A DNA stretch of 64,000 bases from Sulfurimonas sp. Lineage in GTDB: Bacteria > Campylobacterota > Campylobacteria > Campylobacterales > Sulfurimonadaceae. The stretch lies in assembly GCA_030949825.1 (NCBI GenBank), contig JAUZSC010000011.1, positions 26,695 to 90,694 of the forward strand. The letters are read 5' to 3'. Below the pieces are notes generated by a model. It searched no databases, was not told where the DNA came from, and saw only the letters and a program-made list of their open reading frames with translations. Every line of letters starts with the position of its first letter. The stretch's first letter is position 1. Shown in pieces: positions 28,517 through 40,453 of the stretch. A program made the position numbers and the translations under genes.

Positions 28517-31032
28517 GTGGATATTAAGCTACAAATAGAAGATATTATGGATTCTAAGGGCTCAGACTTTGAGCTTTCAAAACTTTTTAAAGCCTACATA
28601 AATGAATATAAAAGTTCTCTACCCCAGCTTTTTGAGAGTTCGCAGGGAAAAGATTTTTTAGTTAAACATACAAAAAAACTCGATTCTATCATTTCACTTA
28701 TGTATAAGACCGTTCTTAGACGCTTGTTTGGGAACTATATTCCAATGCGAAGTTCCATCCCTATAGCCATAGTAGCCCTTGGAAGTTATGGACGCGAACA
28801 ATTATGTGTGCATAGTGATATCGACTTACTTATCGTGTATGAAAAAATAGAGGGTTACAACTCTGAGCTTATTATCGAGAAACTTTTTTATCTCGCACTT
28901 GATTCTGGTCTGAAACTCGGTCATAGGGTGCATGAAACAAGTGACCTTTTTAAAGCAAGCAATGAAGATATAACTATTAAAACTTCACTTATGGAATCTC
29001 GTCTTATTACAGGTTCCGCCTTTACTTGGCAAGAAACTACCCGTCAGCTTAAAAAAATTCGTCTGCATAATCAGAGGAAATTTATTTTAGCAAAAATAGA
29101 AGAAGCTCGAATCAGACGAAAAAGATACCCTACTTCTATGCAACCAAATATCAAAGAAAGTGTAGGAGGACTAAGAGATTCTCAACTCATTTTTTGGATA
29201 GCCCAAACCATTTACGGTGTAAGTTCACTCAAAGATTTAACAGGCAAACTTTTTAAGGAAGAAGAATACAAAGAATACCGAGTAGCCTTAGAATTACTGT
29301 ACCGCGTAAGGAGTGCTCTGCATCTGATTCGTGGTAAACAAGAAGACAGACTTATTTTAGAGTTTATGCCACAAGTCACACAGATGCTAGGTTTTAAAGA
29401 TGCAAGAAAAATGGCAACTAAAGTTCTTGGAGCGCAATGGAGAATAAACAACTTCACACAGATTTTTGTTAAAAAAATGGTTCGTCCCTATATCGCAGAT
29501 ATGTCCTATGTCTCTAAATTTCGTCATAACCGAATAAGAAAAGGGATTTACTCACTTGATGGCAGACTCTTTGCTTCGTATAATTTAAAACCATTAGACA
29601 TACAAGAACTCTTAGAAATTCTCGTTGCTCTTCCAGATATGAACTACAGATTTGATGCCGGTTTTTTAAATCAATTTACTTTTTGCAAAATCAAACACCC
29701 CTTAAGTCCAAAAATATATGGTCTTATTAAACAGTTATTTGCAAAAGAAAATATGTATTGTTTTTTAAAACTTTTTTATTATGCCGGCGTGCTTCATCAT
29801 CTCTTTTCAAACTTCAAAAAGGTGCTTCACTTACCCCAATTTGATGGCTACCATACCTACCCAGTTGATATCCATTCTATAAAATGCGTCCAAGCCTTAG
29901 AAAATATAAAAGAGCCTTTGATTAAAGACTTATATAATTCTTTTTCTGATGAAGAAAGACTTGTGCTAAAAATCGTAACCTTAGCCCACGACACAGGGAA
30001 AGGTCGAAAACAAGACCACAGTGAAGTTGGAGCGAAGCTTATTGTTCAGTTTTGTAAAAGACTTTCAATCAAAGAAGAACTTGTAGAGCGTGCTGTTGTT
30101 TTAGTCAAACATCATGTGCTTATGAGTAGTGTCGCTTTTAAAGAAAACATCCACAATGAAAAAACACTCTATGACTTTATGTCGCATGTTAAAGATACTA
30201 AAAATTTAAACCTTCTTTATGTACTAACCTATGCAGATATTAACGGTGTTGGTGGAGATGTATACAATTCTTTTAACTCTAAACTCCTTTTAGATTTATA
30301 CAAAAGTTCTTTAGAAATTTCACAAAACACCAACAGAATCACCGATGCAAAAAAACGATTAAACATTGAAAAACGGGTGCAAAACCAAGAAGAATTTAAA
30401 ACATTACCTGTACTTCTTAAAAAGAAAATATTACGCGTTGAGTCAAACCTATTCTTTTTTTAAACATACTCCAAGTGACATCATAACGATTGCAAAAAAA
30501 GCAAAAGAATTGAATGATTTTAGTTTTAAGGTAGATGCTAAAAAAAACATTAAGTATTGAAATACTTCGTAAAATTCCACTCAATATTGGCTACCTACTC
30601 GCAACACTCAGTCATTTAAATGTTAGAAGTATGGAGATTTTCACACTTTTTGATGATGTTAAATATTTTAAAATTGAGTTTGCTAAAAATATCGAGGAAG
30701 TAGAACTTAATGATTTAGAAACCATTATCCATAATGCCTTTGATATGAAGATGGAAGTTACACTACAAAATGTAGAGCTCACTAAAGAATGTATAAACAT
30801 AGACTGTGATCATTCACTTACACATGCTGAGATAAGTGTTCAAACAAGTAATCAAAGAGGATTGTTAGCTTTTATTATGAGTTGTTTTGAAGAACTTTGC
30901 ATTAATGTTATAACCGCAAAAATTCACTCTTCAAAACATAAGGTAAAAGATAGCTTTTTAATTGCTAAAACTAATAACTTATGCGATAATACAGACAAAA
31001 TTTATAATCTTTTACTAAACAAGGGCGTTTAA
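28517..31032 (+). pseudogene. glnD: [Protein-PII] uridylyltransferase/uridylyl-removing enzyme, two frameshifts
   Basis: Senses glutamine and uridylylates or de-uridylylates PII to control nitrogen metabolism. The nucleotidyltransferase domain has ALGSYGREQLCVHSDIDLL. A helical region follows (SVGGLRDSQLIFWIAQ), then an HD domain (LAHDTGKGRKQDHSEVGAKL; KHHVLMS). After two breaks, near 30467 (seven T for six) and 30545 (eight A for seven), the C-terminus carries ACT-like sequence (HAEISVQTSNQRGLLAFIMS). Repaired length is ~838. Translation starts at GTG (28517). The stop abuts the glmS ATG with no gap, so the two are probably co-transcribed. Confidence 0.88.
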
Positions 31033-32847
31033 ATGTGTGGAATAGTTGGATATCTTGGGGAAAAAAATACAAAAGAGATACTTTTAGATGGACTTAAAGA
31101 ACTTGAATACAGAGGTTATGATTCTGCTGGAATTGCTGTTTTACAAAACAAAACATTCTCAAACTATAAAGCAGTTGGAAAACTCATAAACCTTGAAGAA
31201 AAAACAAAAGATTTTACAACAAAAGACTTCGCTGTTGGAATCGGTCATACCCGTTGGGCTACACATGGTAAACCAACAGAGCTTAATGCGCATCCCCATG
31301 TTGGCGAGAATTCGTATGTAGTGCATAATGGAATTATAGAAAACTATGTAGAACTTAAACGCTCACTTGAAGCGGATGGTGTAAAGTTTTTAAGTCAAAC
31401 AGATACAGAAGTAATTGTGCATCAGTTTGAAAAGAATTTAAAAATAGAAAAAACCGCCTTTGAAGCATTTAGTAAAACAATCTCCGAGCTTGAGGGCGCA
31501 TATGCTATTTTACTTGTAACAAAAAGCGAAGATGCAACAATATTTTTTGCAAAACATGGCTCACCTATGTTAGTTGGAATCAACCAAGAGAATGAAAAAT
31601 ATTTTGCATCCTCAGACACTCCCTTAATCGGTCATGCAAAAGAAGTTAACTACTTTGAAGATGGAGACTACGGTTTTGTTTCAAATGATGAAATAGCTAT
31701 TTTTTCAAAAGATGCTAAAAAGCAAAAACCTGTTTTTCAAGCTATATCTACAAACAGACTCTCTGCACAAAAAGATGGCTATAGATTTTTTATGGAAAAA
31801 GAGATTTATGAGCAAAGTGATGTGATAGCCGATACTTTACTTGGCAGACTAAGTGAGGATGCTATACACTTTGATGAATTAGACCCTGCTTTTTTTGATG
31901 GTATAAACGAGATTAAACTTTGTGCTTGTGGAACATCATACCATTCAGCGCTCACAGCTTCTTATATGTTTGAACGCTACGCAAAAATTAGGTGCTCAGT
32001 TGAAATTGCAAGTGAATTTAGATACCGAGAACCACTTATGTGCAAAGATACCCTCTTTGTTGTAATCTCTCAAAGTGGTGAAACTGCAGACACCCTTGAA
32101 ACATTAAAAATGGCAAAAAAAGCTGGACTTAAAACATTGGTTGTATGTAATGTAGACAACTCATCTATGGTACGGCTCGCAGATGCTTGTATACTCACAC
32201 GCGCTGGAATAGAAAAAGGTGTAGCATCTACAAAAGCTTTTGCAACACAAGTTACTGTTTTTTGGATGCTAAGTCTTTATATAGCTAAACTTCGAGATAC
32301 AATGACAAGCAAAAAATTAGCACATCAAATCTTTTTACTTCGAGGAGTTCCTGGATCTGTAAAAGTAACAGATACAATGCACGAGCGAATCAAACGCTTA
32401 TCAAAAAGATATTTACATGGACATGGCTTTTTCTTTATAGGTAGAGATGTATTTTTTCCTCTAGCCCTTGAAGGTGCATTAAAACTAAAAGAGATTTCAT
32501 ACCTTCACGCAGAGGGTTATCCATCGGGAGAGATGAAACACGGTCCAATCGCTCTAGCCGATCCTGAACTCTTCACCATCGCCCTACTTCCTCAGCATCT
32601 ACTCTATGAAAAATCAAAAAGTAATGTAGAAGAATTAAGTGCAAGAGATTCAACAATATGCGCCATCTCAGCCATAGAATTTGACAAGGCAGATGATTTT
32701 ATACAAATAAATCAATGTGAAGATTACATGCTAGAGTTTTTCCAAATGATGGTTGTAGTTCAACTTCTTTCATTAGAGATTTCTGTGAGATTAGGAAATG
32801 ATGTGGATATGCCAAGGAATCTTGCAAAGAGTGTTACAGTAGAGTAA
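31033..32847 (+). CDS. glmS: Glutamine-fructose-6-phosphate aminotransferase
   Basis: Makes glucosamine-6-phosphate, entry to UDP-GlcNAc for peptidoglycan and the amino sugars of the glycan operon. 604 residues. MCGIVGYLGEKN puts the nucleophile at Cys2, and GIGHTRWATHGKPTELNAHP follows in the glutaminase domain. Two SIS domains follow (CACGTSYHSALTASYMFERY, VISQSGETADTLETLKMAKK, AEGYPSGEMKHGPIAL). The terminal NLAKSVTVE is the family end. It lies directly downstream of glnD. Confidence 0.97.
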   Translation: MCGIVGYLGEKNTKEILLDGLKELEYRGYDSAGIAVLQNKTFSNYKAVGKLINLEEKTKDFTTKDFAVGIGHTRWATHGKPTELNAHPHVGENSYVVHNGIIENYVELKRSLEADGVKFLSQTDTEVIVHQFEKNLKIEKTAFEAFSKTISELEGAYAILLVTKSEDATIFFAKHGSPMLVGINQENEKYFASSDTPLIGHAKEVNYFEDGDYGFVSNDEIAIFSKDAKKQKPVFQAISTNRLSAQKDGYRFFMEKEIYEQSDVIADTLLGRLSEDAIHFDELDPAFFDGINEIKLCACGTSYHSALTASYMFERYAKIRCSVEIASEFRYREPLMCKDTLFVVISQSGETADTLETLKMAKKAGLKTLVVCNVDNSSMVRLADACILTRAGIEKGVASTKAFATQVTVFWMLSLYIAKLRDTMTSKKLAHQIFLLRGVPGSVKVTDTMHERIKRLSKRYLHGHGFFFIGRDVFFPLALEGALKLKEISYLHAEGYPSGEMKHGPIALADPELFTIALLPQHLLYEKSKSNVEELSARDSTICAISAIEFDKADDFIQINQCEDYMLEFFQMMVVVQLLSLEISVRLGNDVDMPRNLAKSVTVE

Positions 32848-32855
32848 GGAGGGTC

Positions 32856-32872
32856 AAGGGGTAAAACCCCTT
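32856..32872 (+). terminator. Hairpin downstream of glmS
   Basis: AAGGGG-TAAAA-CCCCTT, a perfect six-pair stem nine bases after the glmS stop. It has no U-tract, so it may only partly terminate. The larger palindrome at 33001 follows. Confidence 0.45.
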
Positions 32873-33000
32873 ATGTAGTTTCTGGAGGGCAAAAAAAGGC
32901 TAGGAGTAATTAATTCCTAACCTCTTATAAGCTTTTACCGCTCCATGAACTACAGTAGCAAAATCATCAACAATAAGTCAATCATAAATTAAATAACTTT

Positions 33001-33106
33001 ATAAAAATTTAAAAGAGTGATGTAATTGCAAGGCGCATAGTGAGGAAGCGTACAAATTGTACAAGTGATGAGCGTAGCAACGCAGCAAGTGCGTCGCTAT
33101 TTTAAA
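33001..33106. repeat. Dispersed imperfect palindrome, copy 1
   Basis: About 105 bases. The arms AAAATTTAAAAGAGTGATG and CGTCGCTATTTTAAACTTTT are near-complementary, and an inner GTACAAATTGTAC is itself palindromic. A diverged relative sits at 40688-40796. Both copies lie between convergent genes (here glmS and mrp), consistent with a bidirectional terminator or MITE. Confidence 0.75.
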
Positions 33107-33111
33107 CTTTT

Positions 33112-34290
33112 TTAGTGACAGCCGCAACCTGTTCCGCATGACTCACCTTCTGAAGCAGCCGGAGCAGCTTTAGCCGGTGCAGCCGCTGTTGAACATGCAC
33201 TTACACCTGGAGGTGTATTTGGTTGAACAGATGCATTATCTACTCCACCGTTTGCATTGATTTCTTCTACTTGAGCCCAGATAGAAGCAGCTGCTGCTAT
33301 ATATCTTTTTGCAGACTCAGAACTCGGATTTACAAAAGTAATTGGCTTACCTTCATCTCCACCTGTTCTAATACTTGGCTCAATTGGAATCTCAGCGATT
33401 ATTTTAGTATCAAACTCTTTAGCCATTGGGCCTGAAGTTCCTTTACCAAAAATATCGTACTCAACACCAGTATCTGGAGCGATAAATCCACTCATATTTT
33501 CAACAATTCCAGCGATTGGAATGTTAAGTTTTTGAAACATGTTAAGTGAACGACGAGAATCATCTAAAGATACAGACTGAGGAGTCGTTACTGTTAAACC
33601 TACTGTTACTGGAATAGACTGAGCAAGAGAAAGTTGTGCATCACCAGTTCCTGGAGGCATATCTATAACAAGAATATCCAGTTCAGACCATAAAATATCA
33701 CGCAAGAATTGCTCGATTGCTTTCATAATCATAGCACCACGCCATAAAAGTGATTGACCCTCTTCCATAAGCGAACCCATAGACATCATTTCGATTCCAT
33801 AAGCTTTAATAGGAATAACTTTGTTTCCATTTATCTCAGGTTTAACATCTGCAACACCCATCATCCGAGGTATATTTGGACCATAAATATCTGCATCTAA
33901 AAGACCGACTTTAAGTCCTTGTGCAGCAAGAGCAATAGCAACATTTACAGATGTAGTTGATTTTCCAACCCCACCCTTACCTGAACTTACCATCAAGAAG
34001 TTTTTAACCTGTGGTGTTAGGTTTTTACCCTGAGAAGAGCTTTCTCTTGGCATTTGTGGTGCTTTAATAATTGGGGCAACGCTTGTAGCACCTGCCGCTT
34101 TTACAGCTGCGATTGATTCATCAACGATTTGCTGAGCAACCTCTGGAGCTGATGAAGTAATTTCTACATTAAACTTAACATCTGTACCAGTAATTTCTAT
34201 ATTATTTACAAAACCAAAAGTTACGATATCTTTCGTAAATCCTGGGTACATAACTTTAGCTAAAGCTGATTTTACAATTTCTTCAGTCAT
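33112..34290 (-). CDS. mrp: Mrp/NBP35-type Fe-S cluster carrier ATPase
   Basis: A cytosolic P-loop protein that carries iron-sulfur clusters to target enzymes. An N-terminal MIP18-like domain (residues ~1-75) precedes MVSSGKGGVGKSTTSVNVAI (deviant Walker A at ~104). Then come DADIYGPNIPRMMG, MSMGSLMEEGQSLLWRGAMI, VIDMPPGTGDAQLSLAQ and ENMSGF. The usual CxxC after ENMSGF is missing (FIAPDTG follows), but a C-terminal tail adds SCGTGCGCH after an Ala-rich linker, offering alternative Cys/His ligands. The length of 392 is normal to slightly long. It lies downstream of thiC. Confidence 0.92.
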   Translation of the reverse strand: MTEEIVKSALAKVMYPGFTKDIVTFGFVNNIEITGTDVKFNVEITSSAPEVAQQIVDESIAAVKAAGATSVAPIIKAPQMPRESSSQGKNLTPQVKNFLMVSSGKGGVGKSTTSVNVAIALAAQGLKVGLLDADIYGPNIPRMMGVADVKPEINGNKVIPIKAYGIEMMSMGSLMEEGQSLLWRGAMIMKAIEQFLRDILWSELDILVIDMPPGTGDAQLSLAQSIPVTVGLTVTTPQSVSLDDSRRSLNMFQKLNIPIAGIVENMSGFIAPDTGVEYDIFGKGTSGPMAKEFDTKIIAEIPIEPSIRTGGDEGKPITFVNPSSESAKRYIAAAASIWAQVEEINANGGVDNASVQPNTPPGVSACSTAAAPAKAAPAASEGESCGTGCGCH

Positions 34291-34324
34291 TATAGTCCTT
34301 TAATTTGTTTGATTTGTGAATAGT

Positions 34325-34357
34325 ATCTAAATAAGACAATTTTTGTCTTATTTAGAT
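34325..34357. terminator. Strong stem-loop between thiC and mrp
   Basis: ATCTAAATAAGACA pairs perfectly over 14 bases with its inverted copy around a five-base loop. There is no clean U-tract on the minus strand, so it may be an attenuating terminator or an mRNA-end stabiliser after thiC. Confidence 0.6.
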
Positions 34358-34373
34358 TTAGAGAGGTTTTTTC

Positions 34374-35792
<1,419 letters not shown>

Positions 35793-35923
35793 CTACTCAG
35801 GCACTTTTAGTTTATATGATGGCAATATAATCAAATAAAGTTAATCTAACATAAAGTAAATTATCTATCTCTATATTTTAGGTCTAAAAAGCTGTCTGTA
35901 AAGTTAAAAAAAGGTTCCAAGTG

Positions 35924-35929
35924 TATAAT
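35924..35929 (+). promoter_or_regulatory. Probable -10 element for ispDF
   Basis: TATAAT preceded by GTG, 33 bases upstream of the TTG start of ispDF, in the intergenic gap shared with divergent thiC. Confidence 0.5.
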
Positions 35930-35961
35930 TTCGTAACACTTTTTTAGCTTGGAGATATTTA

Positions 35962-37095
35962 TTGTCAAATTTAACACTTATTTTATTAGCTGCTGGCAGT
36001 TCTAGCAGGTTCAAACTTAATGTTAAAAAACAATGGTTACGCATTAATAACAAGCCACTGTGGCAATTTGTAGCAGATAAATTCCAAGACTCACTTTTTT
36101 TTGAAAAAATCATCATATGCTCTTCAACTGATGATATTGAATTTATGAAGCATTACGCTGATTATACTTTCATAGAAGGTGGGAAAACTCGTCAAGCATC
36201 TCTAAAAAATGCTTTAACTGAAGTTTATACAGATTTTGTGCTTGTAAGTGATATTGCAAGGGCATGTATCAGTGAAGATTTTTTAAGCCGAATCGTTGCG
36301 CTCAAAAATAGTGCTGATTGTATTGTTCCTTACCTCAAAGTTACAGATACTATTGTGTATGAAAACGAAACAATAGATAGAGATAAGGTAAAAAGAATTC
36401 AAACGCCTCAACTCTCTCGTATTACTGTTTTAAAAAACGCTCTAAATACAGATAAAGATTTTACTGATGAGAGTAGTGCTATTGTAGCCAATGGCGGAAC
36501 AAGAGCCTTTATTTTAGGTGATGAGTGCGCCCATAAAATCACGCATATAAGTGATTTGAATAAGATACCTTGTTTAGCTCCGCCTTCAAGTGACACTTTA
36601 ACTGGCACAGGCTTTGATGTGCATGCATTTCTTGATGGCGGGAAAATGTGGCTCGGTGGAGTCCATATAGAATCTGACCTAAGTTTTAAAGCCCATAGTG
36701 ATGGCGATGTAGCAATTCATGCGCTTATAGATGCACTTCTTGGAGCTGCTGGAATGGGTGACATTGGTATGATGTTTCCAGATAATGATGAAAGATATAA
36801 AGATATAGACTCAAAAATACTTCTTAAAGAAGTAATAAACAAGATAAATAACTTTGGCTTTATCCTTGTAAATATTGATCTTACAATTGCAGCAGAAAAA
36901 CCAAAAATAGCACACTACAAAACCCTTATACGGAAAACACTTGCCCAGATTTTAGACATAGAGATGGCAAGAGTAAATATAAAAGCAACTACAACTGAAA
37001 AACTTGGCTTTATAGGTCGAGGTGAAGGTGTTGGAGTAATAGCAAATGCAAATTTAAAATATATGGATTGGACCACAAACCAAGTGTTAACATAG
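35962..37095 (+). CDS. ispDF: Bifunctional IspD/IspF isoprenoid enzyme
   Basis: Catalyses two MEP-pathway steps: CTP-dependent cytidylylation of methylerythritol phosphate (IspD) and cyclisation to the 2,4-cyclodiphosphate (IspF). Residues ~1-205 are IspD (LTLILLAAGSSSRF, KKQWLRINNKPLW, LVSDIARACIS). Residues ~215-377 are IspF (GTGFDVHAFLDGG, KAHSDGDVAIHALIDALLGA, MGDIGMMFPDND, ATTTEKLGFIGRGEGVG). The fusion is common in Campylobacterota. The start codon is TTG, and the initiator context IARA replaces the more usual DAAR-type active-site run. Confidence 0.94.
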   Translation: MSNLTLILLAAGSSSRFKLNVKKQWLRINNKPLWQFVADKFQDSLFFEKIIICSSTDDIEFMKHYADYTFIEGGKTRQASLKNALTEVYTDFVLVSDIARACISEDFLSRIVALKNSADCIVPYLKVTDTIVYENETIDRDKVKRIQTPQLSRITVLKNALNTDKDFTDESSAIVANGGTRAFILGDECAHKITHISDLNKIPCLAPPSSDTLTGTGFDVHAFLDGGKMWLGGVHIESDLSFKAHSDGDVAIHALIDALLGAAGMGDIGMMFPDNDERYKDIDSKILLKEVINKINNFGFILVNIDLTIAAEKPKIAHYKTLIRKTLAQILDIEMARVNIKATTTEKLGFIGRGEGVGVIANANLKYMDWTTNQVLT

Positions 37096-37157
37096 ATGAT
37101 AGAATTACTTCCATCATCGTGTAATAAATTATATGAAATAGAATTTAAGGTATAGAA

Positions 37158-38047
37158 TTGAAGATATTAATTATAGAGAACGAAATTTACTTAGCGCAAA
37201 GTATTGCAACAAAACTTGGTGAACTTGGCCATGTTTGTGAAATGTGTACATCAACAAAAGATGCAATTAAAAGTCATAATTACGATGTGGTTTTACTTTC
37301 AACAAACATTAATGGTCAAGACTTCCACCCTGTTATTGAAACATTTAAAAAGTCTATTGTAATTCTTATGGTTTCATATATTAGCAATGACACTGTTTCA
37401 AAACCGCTTGCAGCTGGAGCAAAAGATTATATACTTAAACCATTTATGATAGAGGAACTTATTCGTAAAATAGATCATTATCAAGATTATGAAAAACTAA
37501 AAACTAAAAATAATGCGTATGAAGACTATTTGAAACATACTTTTGCATCTGTTACAAAAGATCACAAGCATAAAGAAATCAGTCTTCCAATTTATATCTC
37601 TTCAAGTTTTCAAAAATATGCAGATGCCTTTGCCTTTGAGCATGCTAGTGTTAAAAATAAATCTATAAAATTCATATCTTTGGCTAATTCTAAAGCTTTT
37701 AGCGAGATAGAAACACTTTCTCAAAATACTATACTCTATGCGATAGATTACCAAACACTAAAAAAAAGGCGATAAAAAGACATTTTGTGAAATTATAAAA
37801 AATAAAAATATCATCATTTCAAGTACTGATGCAGTAGAAGATGTAGAACATGAAATCATCACTATAAAAAGTGAAAATAATGTTTTTGCACAAGGTGACA
37901 TCTTGCCAATCGAAGATTATGTTAAATTTATTGTACTTAACTATCAGTATAAATTTCCAGATACTGAACTTTCAAAAAAACTAGGAATATCTCGAAAAAG
38001 CTTATGGGAAAGGCGCAAAAAATATGGCATCATTAAGAAAAAAATAA
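37158..38047 (+). pseudogene. Orphan response-regulator-like protein with Fis-type HTH, two frameshifts
   Basis: The N-terminal receiver domain (KILIIENEIYLAQSIATKLG) lacks the usual phospho-acceptor: where family members read DVVLLD it has DVVLLSTNI. The conserved Lys is kept (YILKPF). The middle is undefined. The C-terminus is a Fis/NtrC-type helix-turn-helix (ELSKKLGISRKSLWERRKKY) without a sigma-54 ATPase domain. Frames break near 37770 (poly-A) and near 38040, where seven A replace six; with six, the protein ends KKYGIIKK at 38047. That end overlaps the start of the ATP-sulfurylase-like gene. It is likely an unphosphorylated DNA-binding regulator (inference). Confidence 0.68.
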
Positions 38048-39224
38048 AACTCTTTTTATTGATAAAGAAGCTGCATCTGCATTAGAACTACTTAAGTGTG
38101 GTTTACTCCATCCACTTCGTAGTTTAATGACAAAAGCAGAGAAGCAGTCTATACTTGAAACAGGGCTACTTGATGGAAATACATTTCCTCTTCCTTTTAT
38201 TTTAGCTCCCTCTGGTAGTAGAAATGAAGAAATTATACAGTCTCTAAAACAAGGCGACGAATTAATAATTTTTTGTGAAAAAAAAGAATTTGCAAGACTT
38301 ATAGTTGATGAAATTTTTAGTACTGATCCAAAACTACGAGCAAAACATATTTTTGGCACAGATGATCTTTCGCATCCTGGAGTTGAATCTGCTATTGGAC
38401 GCTTTGGGACATGGGCAGTCTCGGGTGAATATGCACTTACAAATACAACAAGCTATCAAAATCTTTTAAACAAAGAAGCTATAAGTACTGCAAAAAGAAT
38501 GATTCAAGCAAAACATACAACGGCTTTAATCATGTCAGCAAATCCTCTTCACCGTGCAAATGAAAGACTAATTCGCCAAGCTATAGATACAACTGACTTA
38601 CTTGTAATCTTTTTAACTAAGCCTTATAATTCTAAAAATCTAGATTATAAACTACGCGAAGAAGCTCTCATATTTTTTATCAATAATTTTTTACCAAAAA
38701 ATAGAGTCATCATTGTGCCACTCGAACAAAACTATATTTTTGCAGGATATAATGAGCTTATCGTTGACGCTATTGTTATAAAAAATTATGGTTGTGATAG
38801 ACTCACAATAAGCAGGGCCCATATGGGTCTGGGCATGTTTTATGATGAAAATTCTGGTAAATCAATTGTAGATAACCTCATTGGTATCGGCATAGAAATA
38901 AAACTAGAAAGTGAATATGTTTACTGTAATCAATGCACAACACTTGTTGGAAAAACGACCTGTCCTCATGGTCAACACCATCAAATCTCTTATCATGCAG
39001 ACTCCATACTAGAACTTTTAGAACTAGGGCTTTTACCTCCGAGCATACTTATAAGAAAAGAAATTTCAGCATTTTTACTTTCTAAACTTTTTCCACAAAG
39101 ATTTAAAAAACTAGAAAAGCTTTATTCTAATATACTTCCAGTAGAAGGTCTTTTAAAAGAACATACTGAGTACGACTTTTATCTTGAACTTATGAAACTC
39201 TATCAAACAACTTCACTTACATAA
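38024..39224 (+). pseudogene. ATP-sulfurylase-like protein, diverged, frameshift at start
   Basis: Resembles the Sat/ATP-sulfurylase fold: N-terminal PUA-like region (LLKCGLLHPLRSLMTKAEKQ), TFPLPFILAPSG, DEIFSTDP, and a catalytic HxGH-type site IMSANPLHRANERLIRQA. The second nucleotide motif, normally GRDHAG, reads SRAHMG here, so the activity is uncertain. A C-terminal block has four Cys/His (CNQCTTLVGKTTCPHGQHH) that could bind zinc. The true start is probably ATG at 38024 with one A too many soon after (repaired MASLRKNKTLFIDKEA); the undisturbed frame begins at 38127. It overlaps the regulator upstream, and pgpA follows after 12 bases. Confidence 0.7.
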
Positions 39225-39236
39225 AGAGGACACACA

Positions 39237-39743
39237 ATGAATTACTTTTTTATTACACTTTTTTACAGCGGTTTATCACCAAAGGCACCAGGAACAGTTG
39301 GAACATTAGTTTCTCTTCCACTTGGCATGTTGATTCTTATTTATCTCGATGCGCAAACACTTTTTCTTGCCACGGCTCTGATCAGCGTAATCGCTATTAA
39401 GTCTATTAATAAATACGAAGAAAAAACAGCTATTCATGATGATAAAAGAATTGTTATCGATGAACTCGCTGGAATGTGGTTTGCCCTAAGTGTTGCACCT
39501 GCTATTACAATAGGCATAGATGAGCTTACAATTCTTTCCAATGGTTTTTTAATTCAATCAGCCTTATCATTCGCACTTTTTAGATACTTTGACATTGCTA
39601 AACCTTCTATCATCGGAAGAATAGACAGAGAAGTAAAAGGTGGAATTGGAGTTATGGGTGATGATATCATCGCTGGATTCGCTGCTGGAATCTCAAGTGC
39701 ACTTATTTGGCAAGCTTACTTACAAATTCAAGTTCTACTCTAA
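39237..39743 (+). CDS. pgpA: Phosphatidylglycerophosphatase A
   Basis: Dephosphorylates phosphatidylglycerophosphate in the inner membrane to give phosphatidylglycerol. 168 residues. The hallmark blocks are SGLSPKAPGTVGTLVSLPLG, DDKRIVIDELAGMWFAL (acidic metal site) and FRYFDIAKPSIIGRID followed by GIGVMGDDIIAGFAAGI, with three to four membrane helices. Intact. Confidence 0.94.
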   Translation: MNYFFITLFYSGLSPKAPGTVGTLVSLPLGMLILIYLDAQTLFLATALISVIAIKSINKYEEKTAIHDDKRIVIDELAGMWFALSVAPAITIGIDELTILSNGFLIQSALSFALFRYFDIAKPSIIGRIDREVKGGIGVMGDDIIAGFAAGISSALIWQAYLQIQVLL

Positions 39744-39764
39744 ATATTTAAAAAAGGAAATACA

Positions 39765-40124
39765 ATGCCAAATATGCTTCATATTGCAAAGCCATCAATG
39801 ATGAGAAATTCTCCAATTACGACACTTATCTTTGGAACATTAACCTTAGGTCTTATTCCATTTTTTTGGAGAGGTGGACAGATTTTAACGATTTATGACA
39901 ATGGTGATATTTCATATCAAAAAGGTATTGCTTCAAGAGAAAAAGTAGAACTTCAAGCATCTGAGATACGCTCAGTAAAAGTAAAACAATCTTTATTCGC
40001 AAGAATGATGGGTGCAGGAAATTTAGAGATTTATACGACGGGAGATAGCCCTGAAATCTCTATTGCAGGAATCACTAATCCTGACGCGATTAGAGAGACA
40101 CTTAAAAAGCTACAAAATGCCTAA
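39765..40124 (+). CDS. Membrane-associated bacterial PH-domain protein
   Basis: 119 residues. A hydrophobic stretch (ITTLIFGTLTLGLIPFFW) is followed by a bPH_2/YdbT-like beta domain (ILTIYDNGDISYQKGIASRE, ASEIRSVKVKQSLFARMMGA, GNLEIYTTGDSPEISIAGI). Such proteins are membrane-surface scaffolds of unknown ligand. Its stop overlaps the start of the next small membrane protein, so they are co-expressed. Confidence 0.72.
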   Translation: MPNMLHIAKPSMMRNSPITTLIFGTLTLGLIPFFWRGGQILTIYDNGDISYQKGIASREKVELQASEIRSVKVKQSLFARMMGAGNLEIYTTGDSPEISIAGITNPDAIRETLKKLQNA

Positions 40125-40422
40125 TACCCAAGATTCTAAGAATCTTATAAATATCGTAATTTCAATAATTGCTTTAGCTTCTATAGCCTTATTTATATAC
40201 TTCTTAGTAATTCCAGTAAGTACTGAGCTTATAGCTACACATTTCACACCTGGAGTTGGCTTTAAATCAGCCGCAGTTTATTCTTTTTTTGTAACTATAG
40301 CCCTCGTAATACTTTTTGCATTTGCAGGGGGAGATGGCTTATTTGGAGAGATCCAATACATGTTCGCAGCATTCTTCACCTTATTCTTCGCAATATGGAT
40401 GTTTATAACGTGGATTTTCTAA
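40117..40422 (+). CDS. Small membrane protein, three hydrophobic helices
   Basis: 101 residues from the ATG at 40117, which overlaps the end of the PH-domain gene; an upstream in-frame ATG would extend it. Hydrophobic segments are INIVISIIALASIALFIYFL, AAVYSFFVTIALVILFAFAG and YMFAAFFTLFFAIWMFITWI. No family was recognised. Its coupling to the PH-domain gene suggests a shared envelope role. Confidence 0.65.
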   Translation: MPNTQDSKNLINIVISIIALASIALFIYFLVIPVSTELIATHFTPGVGFKSAAVYSFFVTIALVILFAFAGGDGLFGEIQYMFAAFFTLFFAIWMFITWIF

Positions 40423-40453
40423 AGTTAAAAAAGTATGTTATAATTACATCAGT

